A stretch of DNA of 64,000 bases from Pseudomonadota bacterium (lineage in GTDB: Bacteria > Pseudomonadota > Alphaproteobacteria > Rhizobiales > Aestuariivirgaceae), in assembly GCA_020161855.1 (NCBI GenBank), contig JAIUNJ010000001.1, positions 434,001 through 498,000 of the forward strand, given 5' to 3'. Below the pieces are notes generated by a model. The model was not told where the DNA came from and made no database searches. It was given only the letters and a program-made list of their open reading frames with translations. Shown here piece by piece: positions 34,334-43,027 of this stretch (position 1 is its first letter; each line of letters begins with the position of its first letter). Made by a program: the position numbers and the translations under genes.

Positions 34334-34804
34334 TCAGAAGACCCGGGCGACATACTCCTTGACCAGCGTACGGCGGGCCAGGCCGCCATTGTGCTTGGAA
34401 GCCGCCATGCGCAGGTCACCGCGCGAGCGCTGAATGGCGATCCGCAGGTGCTTGAGGCCGAAACGCACATTGGTCCAGGCGTTGAGCAGCTGCTTGCAGT
34501 CGCCGCGGAAGCCGATCTGCTCGGCAGTCGAGCACTTGAGCTGGTAAACACCGTATTCACCCGCCGATCCGCGGGCCTTGCGGTTGAAGTCCGATTCGAT
34601 GTCGGCGATGCGCAACGCGAACCAGGTGGGCACGCCATACTGCGGCGCCAAGGCCTGGATGATGTCGATCACCTCGGTTTTTCCGGCGTCGTTTTCATTT
34701 ATCTTGCAATAGGTCTGGCCGGAACATGCGGCATCAGCAAAATCGACAAAGGAAAGAGAATAGAATGCAGAGAGCAGAAGTATAGCTGCAATAAATTTCT
34801 TCAA
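34334..34804 (-). CDS. Small secreted lytic transglycosylase (SLT fold)
   Basis: This 156-residue exported protein has a signal peptide (MKKFIAAILLLSAFYSLSF, cleavage near ADA-ACSG at 26) and a lysozyme-like SLT domain. Glu70 in ALRIADIESDFNRKARGSAGEYGVYQLK is the expected catalytic acid, and AASKHNGGL is the usual C-terminal motif. Paired cysteines (26, 33, 91, 102 region) suggest disulfides. It should cleave peptidoglycan between MurNAc and GlcNAc, perhaps for local remodelling. Confidence 0.85.
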   Translation of the reverse strand: MKKFIAAILLLSAFYSLSFVDFADAACSGQTYCKINENDAGKTEVIDIIQALAPQYGVPTWFALRIADIESDFNRKARGSAGEYGVYQLKCSTAEQIGFRGDCKQLLNAWTNVRFGLKHLRIAIQRSRGDLRMAASKHNGGLARRTLVKEYVARVF

Positions 34805-34964
34805 TTCTTAGTGCCCCCGATAAGAAGCGCAGGAGTTTTCCGCCCTTCGTTAAACATGAAGGGCGCAACTACCCTGCGCCGCTGTTGTGGATGAGCCCTT
34901 TGACTGACCGAATGTGACCAGAATGAGGTTTACGGCCAGGGCCTTATTTTCTCTGGACTGTGTT

Positions 34965-34976
34965 GCTGCAGTGCAA
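34965..34976 (-). promoter_or_regulatory. Perfect PhaR-type TGC box upstream of obgE and the transglycosylase
   Basis: The minus strand reads TGCACTGCAGCA, a full match to TGCRNYGCASMA. It sits inside the 34962-34979 dyad, 161 nt from the transglycosylase start and 187 nt from obgE, so it could act on either. PhaR recognition is inference. Confidence 0.45.
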
Positions 34977-35092
34977 CAATTACGAACCCTGAGGGCTATA
35001 TGGCCGGATTCATCCGGCCGTTCAAGCCAAAATGCCGGGGCTGGCCCTTGGGGTTAATCTGGTCCCGGCGGTGGCCTAAAAGGCCAAAAATG

Positions 35093-35121
35093 GGGCGTTG
35101 CGCACCAAAAGCGCCACGCCC
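35093..35121 (+). promoter_or_regulatory. Strong hairpin in the obgE leader
   Basis: GGGCGT (35093-35098) pairs with ACGCCC (35116-35121) and GCGC (35100-35103) with GCGC (35111-35114), with one internal mismatch and a 7-nt loop. It ends about 40 nt before the obgE ATG and is not followed directly by a T-run, although ACTTTTATG comes nine bases later. A leader attenuator or sRNA 3' end is possible. Confidence 0.4.
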
Positions 35122-35153
35122 GGCGTGACTTTTATGATTCCACTGATCTATGA

Positions 35154-36208
<1,055 letters not shown>

Positions 36209-36209
<1 letters not shown>

Positions 36210-37330
36210 TGGACCGCCTGAAGAAGGCGCGCCGGATCGTCGTCAAGATCGGTTCGGCGCTGCTGGTTGACCAGAAGACGGGGACCATCAAGGCCTCGTG
36301 GCTGGCCTCGCTTGCCGATGACGTGGCCGATCTGCGGGTTTCCGGGGCCGAGGTGATCCTCGTCTCGTCGGGGGCCATCGCCCTCGGGCGGCGCACGCTC
36401 GGCCTGCCCAAGGGAAAGCTCGAACTGGCGCAAAGCCAGGCCGCCGCCGCCGTGGGGCAGATCGCACTGGCGCAGGCCTGGTCGGAAGTGCTGCGGGCCC
36501 GCAATATCGTGGCCGCCCAGGTGCTGGTGACGCTCAACGACACCGAGGAGCGCCGCCGCCATCTCAACGCCCGGGCAACGCTTTCAACCCTGCTGGGGCA
36601 GGGCGCCATTCCGGTCATCAACGAGAATGACACGGTGGCGACGTCGGAGATCCGCTACGGCGACAATGACCGGCTGGCGGCGCGCGTGGCCTCTATGATG
36701 TCGGCGGATTGCCTCGTGCTGCTCTCCGACATCGACGGGCTCTATTCGGCGCCGCCCAACAAGAAGGGCGCCACTTTCATTCCCGAGGTCAAGGCGATCA
36801 CGCCGGAGATCGAGGCCATGGCGGGAAAGCCCGTTTCGGGCGTGGGCTCCGGCGGCATGATCACCAAGATCGATGCCGCCAAGATCGCGCTCGGTGCGGG
36901 CTGCTCCATGGTCATTGCTTCGGGCCATGTGGAACATCCGCTGAAACGCATTCACAACGGCGAGCGTGTCACCTGGTTCCTGGCCGAAGCCTCGCCCCTG
37001 CAGGCACGCAAGCGCTGGATCGCCGGAACGCTGCAGCCCTCGGGCCGCCTCGTTGTCGATGACGGCGCGCGCTCGGCACTGCTCAAGGGCAAGAGCCTTC
37101 TGCCGGCGGGCGTTCGCGGCATTTCCGGCACCTTTGCGCGCGGCGATACGGTGAGTGTGGTGACCGAGGCGGGACTCGAGGTGGCACGCGGGCTTGTGGC
37201 CTATGACAGCGGCGACGCCCGCCGCATCATGGGCAAGAAGACATCGGTCATCGAGAAGGAGCTCGGGCTTGCGGGCCGCGATGAAATCATTCACAGGGAT
37301 GACCTCGTATTGATGACGGGCGAACGCTGA
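36209..37330 (+). CDS. proB: Glutamate 5-kinase
   Basis: ProB phosphorylates glutamate to gamma-glutamyl phosphate, the first and feedback-controlled step of proline synthesis. The 373-residue protein has the kinase domain ([61 protein letters not shown]) and a C-terminal PUA domain from about 280. The start at 36209 gives the TGATG junction with obgE. proA follows with the same junction. Confidence 0.97.
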
Positions 37331-38583
37331 TGCTGGCGGAGATGCAGGAACTGGGACAGAGGGCGCGCAAGGCTGCGGCTGCACTGGCGCTTGCCCCGGC
37401 CTCGGCCAAGAATGCAGCGCTCACAGCCATGGCCCAGGCCATCCGCGCTTCGCAAGCCGAAATCCTTGCCGCCAATGCCACGGACCTGGCGGCGGCTAAG
37501 CGCAACGGCGTCAAATCCTCCTTCATCGACCGCCTGACGCTGACGCCGGAGCGGATCGAGGCGATTGCCCGGGGCATCGAGGATATTGCCGCCCTGCCCG
37601 ATCCCGTCGGCAAGGTACTGGCGACATGGACGCGGCCCAATGGCATGGAGTTCTCGCGCGTTGCCGTTCCCATCGGTGTGATCGGCATCATCTTCGAGAG
37701 CAGGCCCAATGTGACCGCCGATGCCGGAGCACTCTGTCTCAAGTCGGGCAATGCCGCGATCCTGCGTGGCGGCTCCGACTCGTTTGAATCCTCGCGTGCG
37801 ATCGTCACCTGCCTTGCGGCGGGACTGCGTGCAGCGGGGCTCGATGACAATACCATCCAGATGGTGCCGACGGCGGACCGCGCTGCCGTGGGCGACATGC
37901 TGGCGGGGCTGGGCGGAACGATCGACCTGATCGTGCCGCGCGGTGGCAAGAACCTCGTGGCGCGGGTGCAGGCCGAGGCGCGGGTTCCCGTGTTCAGCCA
38001 TCTTGAAGGCATCTGCCATGTCTATGTGGACCGTGATGCCGACATCGAGATGGCGCAGAGCATCATCCTCAATGCCAAGATGCGGCGGACCGGGGTTTGC
38101 GGCTCGGCCGAAACTGTGCTCGTCGACCGCGCCATCTCGGCCAGGGCCCTTGCACCTATCATCCGTACGCTGATGGATGCGGGCTGCGAGATCCGCGGCG
38201 ATGCCGAGACGCAGAAGATCGACAAGGCCGTGAAGCCTGCCAGCGAGGAAGACTGGTCAACGGAATATCTCGACGCCATCATCTCGGTGAAGGTGGTCGA
38301 CGGTGTTGCGGCGGCGATGGACCACATCGGCCACTATGGTTCGCACCACACGGATTCGATCATCACGGGCAATGCGGCTACTGCCGAGAAATTCCTTGCG
38401 GGTGTTGATTCCGCCATTGTCCTGCACAATGCCTCGACGCAGTTCGCCGATGGTGGCGAGTTCGGTTTCGGAGCCGAGATTGGCATCGCCACCGGTAAGC
38501 TCCATGCCCGCGGACCCGTGGGCGTCGAACAGCTCACGACCTTCAAGTACCAGGTCCGGGGCAGCGGGCAGATCAGGCCGTGA
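37330..38583 (+). CDS. proA: Glutamate-5-semialdehyde dehydrogenase (gamma-glutamyl phosphate reductase)
   Basis: ProA reduces gamma-glutamyl phosphate to the semialdehyde with NADPH. The 417-residue ALDH-fold protein has [19 protein letters not shown], the nucleotide loop [12 protein letters not shown], the catalytic Cys in [14 protein letters not shown] (near residue 258), and the family-specific [32 protein letters not shown]. It overlaps proB and nadD. Confidence 0.97.
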   Translation: MLAEMQELGQRARKAAAALALAPASAKNAALTAMAQAIRASQAEILAANATDLAAAKRNGVKSSFIDRLTLTPERIEAIARGIEDIAALPDPVGKVLATWTRPNGMEFSRVAVPIGVIGIIFESRPNVTADAGALCLKSGNAAILRGGSDSFESSRAIVTCLAAGLRAAGLDDNTIQMVPTADRAAVGDMLAGLGGTIDLIVPRGGKNLVARVQAEARVPVFSHLEGICHVYVDRDADIEMAQSIILNAKMRRTGVCGSAETVLVDRAISARALAPIIRTLMDAGCEIRGDAETQKIDKAVKPASEEDWSTEYLDAIISVKVVDGVAAAMDHIGHYGSHHTDSIITGNAATAEKFLAGVDSAIVLHNASTQFADGGEFGFGAEIGIATGKLHARGPVGVEQLTTFKYQVRGSGQIRP

Positions 38584-39215
38584 TGCTGAAACTGCCGCCT
38601 TTCGGTGAAGGCCAGCGCATCGGCCTTTTCGGCGGCTCCTTCAATCCGGCCCATCGCGGCCACTACATGGTGGCGCTCTATGCGCTGAAGCGCCTGCAAC
38701 TTGACTGGGTGTGGTGGCTGGTCTCGCCGCAGAACCCGCTCAAGGACCCGCGCGAGACCGGTGAATATGAAGAACGGCTGGCCTATACGCGGCGGATCGC
38801 CAGGCATCCGCGCTTCGTGGTCAGCGATCTCGAACGGCAGATCGGCGCGCGCTACACCGCCGATACGCTGGAGGCGCTGAAGGTTGCGGCACAGCGGGTT
38901 CATTTTGTCTGGATCATGGGGGCGGACAGCCTTGCCGGCCTGCATCGCTGGCATCACTGGACCGACATCGTGGAAAGCGTGCCGCTCGCCGTGCTGGCGC
39001 GGCCGGGCTATTCCATCCGCGCCCTGCAGGGTGTGGCCGCCATGCGCTATGCCGATTGCCGGGTCAGCAGCGAGCGGCCCGCGGATGTGGTGGCGGCCAA
39101 GCCTCCCGCCTGGACCTTCGTCACCATGCCGTTGCGCAAGGAGAGTTCAACGGCGATCCGCAAGCGGCGCAAGCCAGCGCGCTTGAACCCGGCAGAGCAC
39201 GGCGTTAAGTCTTGA
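38583..39215 (+). CDS. nadD: Nicotinate-nucleotide adenylyltransferase
   Basis: NadD joins nicotinate mononucleotide and ATP to deamido-NAD. The 210-residue protein has GLFGGSFNPAHRGHYMVA (the T/HxGH nucleotidyltransferase motif), WWLVSPQNPLKD, FVWIMGADSLAGLHRWHHW and the SSTAIRKR end motif. The ATG at 38583 overlaps the proA TGA; a GTG one codon earlier is possible. rsfS follows after 25 nt. Confidence 0.94.
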   Translation: MLKLPPFGEGQRIGLFGGSFNPAHRGHYMVALYALKRLQLDWVWWLVSPQNPLKDPRETGEYEERLAYTRRIARHPRFVVSDLERQIGARYTADTLEALKVAAQRVHFVWIMGADSLAGLHRWHHWTDIVESVPLAVLARPGYSIRALQGVAAMRYADCRVSSERPADVVAAKPPAWTFVTMPLRKESSTAIRKRRKPARLNPAEHGVKS

Positions 39216-39240
39216 CCCATTCCGATAGAGGATCACTGCC

Positions 39241-39795
39241 CTGAAGACGCCCGCCAAGAAGAAATCCGCAAAGCCCGCCGCCAAGAAGACCGCGAAGAAG
39301 GCGGTCAAGAAGAAGCTTGCGAAAGCCACGCCTGCGAAGGCGAAGGCTGCAAAAGCCAAAACCGTGGTCAAGGCCAAGAGCAAGGCCCCGGCAAAAGCCA
39401 AGAAGGCCGCGCCGAAGAAAAAGGCCGTCGCCGCCGTTGTTGCCGTGGCAGCGCCACCGCCGAAACCGGTATGGCCGCCGCTGGTGGAAGCCGTTCTGGC
39501 GCAGCTCGATGAAGGCAAGGCCGAACAGATCGTGGCGATCGACCTGAGCCGCCGCTCCTCGGTGACGGACACGATGGTCGTGGCCTCGGGCCGCTCAAAC
39601 CGGCACGTCAACGCCATTGCCGACCAGGTGGTGGAGCGGCTGGAAAGCCTGGGCAAGAAGGGCCTGCGCGTCGATGGCATCCCGCAATGCGATTGGGTGG
39701 TGATCGATGCCGGCGACCTGGTGGTTCATGTCTTCCGCCCGGAAGTGCGAAGCTTCTACAATCTCGAGAAGCTGTGGTCGGACAGCGCGCCCTGA
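39241..39795 (+). CDS. rsfS: Ribosomal silencing factor RsfS with a lysine-rich N-terminal tail, probable CTG start
   Basis: RsfS binds L14 and blocks 50S-30S joining in starvation. The core from about residue 75 (LVEAVLAQLDEGKAEQIVAIDLSRRSSVTDTMVVASGRSNRHVNAIADQVVERL) is diagnostic. Upstream, an Ala/Lys/Pro-rich tail stays open to a TAG at 39226. The only in-frame start-like codon with a good Shine-Dalgarno (AGAGGA, 8 nt away) is CTG at 39241. GTG at 39364 has none and would remove 41 residues of the tail. I favour CTG; length would be 184. Confidence 0.85.
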   Translation: MKTPAKKKSAKPAAKKTAKKAVKKKLAKATPAKAKAAKAKTVVKAKSKAPAKAKKAAPKKKAVAAVVAVAAPPPKPVWPPLVEAVLAQLDEGKAEQIVAIDLSRRSSVTDTMVVASGRSNRHVNAIADQVVERLESLGKKGLRVDGIPQCDWVVIDAGDLVVHVFRPEVRSFYNLEKLWSDSAP

Positions 39796-39813
39796 TGCGC
39801 CGGAGGTGAGCCC

Positions 39814-40296
39814 TTGAAGCTTGCCATTGCCGCCATCGGCCTTCTCAAGACGGGTGCGGAAAAGCAGCTGGCGGAAGACTACAACACGCGCATCCAGGGT
39901 CTCTGCAAGAAGGCGGGTTTCACCTCGCTTGCATTCCACGAGTGGAACGAGTCGCGGCTGCCGGAGGCGGCGTTGCGTGGCGCGGAGGAAGCGCGGCAGC
40001 TCTGGTCGGTGGTGCCGCAGGGCACGCCTGCGGTCGCCATGGATGAGCGTGGCGGCACCATGAGCTCCGAGGCTTTTGCCGCTTTCCTGGCGCGGGAAGC
40101 GCAGGATGGCGCGCGGCAACTCACCTTCCTGATCGGCGGGCCCGACGGCCATGCGCCCGAGACCCGCAAGAAGGCCGCAAGGCTGCTGGCCTTCGGCCCC
40201 ATGACCTGGCCGCACCGGCTCGCGCGCGTCATGTTGCTGGAACAGATTTACCGGGCGGTTACGATTCTCGTTAATCATCCCTACCACCGCAATTAG
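39814..40296 (+). CDS. rlmH: 23S rRNA (pseudouridine1915-N3)-methyltransferase RlmH
   Basis: RlmH methylates pseudouridine 1915 in helix 69. The 160-residue SPOUT protein has DERGGTMSSEAFAAFL, the SAM loop LTFLIGGPDGH, and the knot end GPMTWPHRLARVMLLEQIYRAVTILVNHPYHRN, very close to the family consensus. The start is TTG at 39814 with CGGAGG eight bases upstream. It follows rsfS by 18 nt. Confidence 0.95.
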   Translation: MKLAIAAIGLLKTGAEKQLAEDYNTRIQGLCKKAGFTSLAFHEWNESRLPEAALRGAEEARQLWSVVPQGTPAVAMDERGGTMSSEAFAAFLAREAQDGARQLTFLIGGPDGHAPETRKKAARLLAFGPMTWPHRLARVMLLEQIYRAVTILVNHPYHRN

Positions 40297-40308
40297 GTAA
40301 ACAGGGTC

Positions 40309-40337
40309 TTGACAAGACGACCTATTTCGTCTATTTA
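40309..40337 (+). promoter_or_regulatory. Candidate sigma-70 promoter giving a leaderless envC transcript
   Basis: TTGACA (40309-40314) is a perfect -35 box; after a 17-bp spacer comes TATTTA (40332-40337), a weak -10. Transcription would start about 40344, at or next to the ATG of the next gene (40345), which lacks a Shine-Dalgarno. This would give a leaderless mRNA. The -10 matches the consensus at only three positions. Confidence 0.4.
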
Positions 40338-40344
40338 TTCCTTT

Positions 40345-41619
40345 ATGAAGATAATTTTTGCGATTCTGTTCCTGCTCTTTCTCCCGCTGACGGTGCTCCG
40401 CGCCGCCTCGGCGGAAGATGTGGACCCTTCTGCCTCGCTGCAGCAGGTCCAGCAGGAACTTTCCTCCTCAACGGCGGCACAGGCGCAGCTGGTGCGCGAG
40501 ATGGCGGCTGCCATCCGGGCCCAGGAGGAGCTTTCCGGCCAACTGGTGGATCTGGCGCGGACTGCGGCCAGCCAGGAGAAGGCCCTGACGCGGATCACCG
40601 CCAAGATCGACAAGCTCAAGAAGGACAATGCCGAGGCTTTGCTGGCGCTGGCCCAGAAACGCGAGTCGCTGTCCTCGCTGCTGGCCGGATTGCAGCGCCT
40701 CGAGCAGAACCCGCCGCCTGCCCTGGTGGTGGCGCCGGGCGATGTGCTCAAGGCCCTGCGCGGGGCCATGATGTTTGGCGCCGTCATCCCCGAGGTGCGG
40801 GCCGAAACCGATGCCCTGCGCCAGGCGCTGGCCCATGTGGAAGAACTGCGTGACGCGCTGGCGGCGGAAAAAGGCAAGTCCGAAGAGGCGCTTGCGGCGC
40901 TGGACAAGACCCGCGCCGACATGCGCGGCCTTCTCGACGAGAAGCGCAAGCTTTCCGAGGCGCATACCGCCGACCTGGTGCGCGAGCGGGCCCGCGCCAA
41001 GGCGCTGACGGAAAAGGCCAAGTCGCTGAAGGATCTCGTCTCGGAGCTGGAGAAATCCAAAGCCGAGGAGGCCGCCCGCATGGCCGCCGAGGAACAGGCG
41101 CGGCTTGAGGCGGAGACGGCGGCTGTGGCCGAAGCCGAGCGGCAGCGGCTGGCGGCGCAGGAGCGCCCGCTGCTTGTTTTCTCCATGGCGCGGGGCAAGC
41201 TCGACTATCCCGCACAGGGCAAGATCCTGCGCAATTTCGGCGACGACAACGGCCTTGGCGGCAGCATGGAAGGCCTGCTGCTCGAAACCCCGCAGCAATC
41301 CCAGGTGCTGAGCCCGGTTGACGGCAAGATCGAGTTTGCCGGCACATTCTGGAGCTATGACCAAGTTGTGATCATCGATCCGGGTGAGGGGTATCTTGTG
41401 CTTTTGGCCGGCATGGCCGAAATAACAGCCCATCCCGGGCAGTCCATCAGGGCCGGAGAGCCCATCGGCCGCATGGGTGACCGGCCGGCAGCGATGGCGC
41501 TTGCCGGAGATCTGACACAATTGCAGGCTCCCGTGTTATATGTGGAGTTCCGCAAGAAGAATCGTTCCTTCGACCCGTCCCCCTGGTGGATCGCGGGCAG
41601 AAAAGAGGCCATGAGATGA
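40345..41619 (+). CDS. EnvC-like murein hydrolase activator (degenerate M23 domain)
   Basis: This 424-residue exported protein has a signal peptide (MKIIFAILFLLFLPLTVLRAASA). A long coiled coil (about 30-275) is rich in Ala, Glu, Lys and Arg, and a C-terminal LytM/M23 fold follows. The zinc ligands are absent: the HxH strand reads LYVEFRK and the upstream HxxxD region has no His. As in EnvC, it should activate amidases at division rather than cut peptidoglycan itself. Its stop overlaps the ctpA ATG. Confidence 0.87.
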   Translation: MKIIFAILFLLFLPLTVLRAASAEDVDPSASLQQVQQELSSSTAAQAQLVREMAAAIRAQEELSGQLVDLARTAASQEKALTRITAKIDKLKKDNAEALLALAQKRESLSSLLAGLQRLEQNPPPALVVAPGDVLKALRGAMMFGAVIPEVRAETDALRQALAHVEELRDALAAEKGKSEEALAALDKTRADMRGLLDEKRKLSEAHTADLVRERARAKALTEKAKSLKDLVSELEKSKAEEAARMAAEEQARLEAETAAVAEAERQRLAAQERPLLVFSMARGKLDYPAQGKILRNFGDDNGLGGSMEGLLLETPQQSQVLSPVDGKIEFAGTFWSYDQVVIIDPGEGYLVLLAGMAEITAHPGQSIRAGEPIGRMGDRPAAMALAGDLTQLQAPVLYVEFRKKNRSFDPSPWWIAGRKEAMR

Positions 41620-42947
41620 AGTTCAAGTCGCGTTTCCGTTCCGCAGGCCTTGTGCTGGCCGGGGCCGCATCGGCCATTGTGATGATGCAGGCCTTCAATG
41701 CGGCGACGGCGGCCTCCAACGCCGAGACCTACAAGCTGCTCAACCTGTTCGGCGATGTCTATGACCGGGTGCGCTCCGACTATGTCGAGCCGCCGGATGA
41801 GAAGAAGATGATCGAGGCTGCCATCAACGGCATGCTGACCTCGCTCGATCCGCATTCGAGCTACATGGATGCCGACAGCTACGAGGACATGAGCGTCAAG
41901 ACCAAGGGCGAGTTCGGCGGCCTCGGCATTGAAGTGACCATGGAAAACGGCGTCGTCAAGGTGATGTCGCCCTATGACGGCACGCCTGCCAGCAAGGCCG
42001 GCATCCTTGCCAATGACCTGATCGTCAAGATCAACGGCACCGAAGTGCAGGGCCTGACCCTCAACGAGGCCGTGGACAAGATGCGCGGTGCCGTCGGCAC
42101 GCCGGTGAACCTCACCGTGGTGCGCGAGGGCCGCGAGCCCTTCGACGTCAAGATCGTGCGCGACATCATCAAGGTCGAGTCGGTGAAGTATTCGCTGGAA
42201 GACAATGACGTGGGCCTGATCCGCGTCTCGTCCTTCACCGAGCAGACCGAATCCGGCCTGGAGAAGGCCATCGCCGCCCTCGACAAGCAGTCCGACGGCA
42301 AGGTGAAGGGCTATGTCCTCGACCTGCGCAACAATCCGGGCGGATTGCTGCTGCAGGCGGTGGCTGTCTCCGATGCCTTCCTTGAGCGCGGCGAAGTGGT
42401 TTCGACCCGTGGCCGCAACCCGGATGAGATCGAACGCCACAACGCCACCAAGGGCGACTTCGGCAAGGGCAAACCCCTTGTCGTGCTGATCAATGGCGGC
42501 TCGGCCTCGGCCTCGGAAATCGTGGCCGGCGCCTTGCAGGACCACAAGCGCGCCACGGTGATCGGCACGCGCTCCTTCGGCAAGGGCTCGGTGCAGACCA
42601 TCATTCCGCTGGGCAATGAAGGCGCCATCCGCCTGACGACGCAGCGCTACTACACGCCGGCCGGCCGCTCGATCCAGGCCAAGGGCATCGATGCCGATAT
42701 CGTCATCGAACAGCCGCTTCCGCCGGAACTGCAGGGCAAGGATGTCTCGTCCGAAGGTGAATCGGCGCTGCGCGGCCACCTCTCCAACGAGGGTGGTGGC
42801 GATGAGGGCGGCGGTTCTTCCGTCTATGTGCCGGACGACAAGACCAAGGATGTGCAGCTCAAGGCCGCCATCGACTTCCTGCATGGCGTGAAGGTCGTTA
42901 CCAACGTGAAGCCCGCCGACAAGAAGGACGAGAAGGCGGCGAACTGA
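41616..42947 (+). CDS. ctpA: Carboxy-terminal processing protease CtpA (S41)
   Basis: CtpA is a periplasmic serine protease with a PDZ domain. The 443-residue protein has an N-terminal signal or anchor (GLVLAGAASAIVMMQAFNAATA), PDZ (about 90-170, FGGLGIEVTMENGVVKVMSPYDGTPASKAG), and the S41 core YVLDLRNNPGGLL. The nucleophile Ser lies in LINGGSASASEIVAGAL (near 297) and Lys in GTRSFGKGSVQT (near 322). It often degrades or regulates murein hydrolases, fitting the envC overlap. A strong terminator follows. Confidence 0.96.
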   Translation: MKFKSRFRSAGLVLAGAASAIVMMQAFNAATAASNAETYKLLNLFGDVYDRVRSDYVEPPDEKKMIEAAINGMLTSLDPHSSYMDADSYEDMSVKTKGEFGGLGIEVTMENGVVKVMSPYDGTPASKAGILANDLIVKINGTEVQGLTLNEAVDKMRGAVGTPVNLTVVREGREPFDVKIVRDIIKVESVKYSLEDNDVGLIRVSSFTEQTESGLEKAIAALDKQSDGKVKGYVLDLRNNPGGLLLQAVAVSDAFLERGEVVSTRGRNPDEIERHNATKGDFGKGKPLVVLINGGSASASEIVAGALQDHKRATVIGTRSFGKGSVQTIIPLGNEGAIRLTTQRYYTPAGRSIQAKGIDADIVIEQPLPPELQGKDVSSEGESALRGHLSNEGGGDEGGGSSVYVPDDKTKDVQLKAAIDFLHGVKVVTNVKPADKKDEKAAN

Positions 42948-42978
42948 GCCGTCATTCTCCGGCAAACAGGTTTCTGGG

Positions 42979-43010
42979 ACGGCGGGGTTTTTGCCCCGCC
43001 GTTTTGTTTT
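42979..43010 (+). terminator. Rho-independent terminator of the obgE-ctpA string
   Basis: ACGGCGGGG (42979-42987) and CCCCGCCGT (42994-43002) form a perfect 9-bp stem with a 6-nt loop, followed by TTTGTTTT. It lies 31 nt after the ctpA stop, next to the convergent ecm gene. Confidence 0.9.
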
Positions 43011-43027
43011 CAGGGCGCCGCGGTGCC

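Noticed and set aside
41355-42965. 536-codon open frame antisense to ctpA
   Set aside because: It lacks domain motifs, while the plus strand has the full S41 protease with catalytic Ser and Lys.
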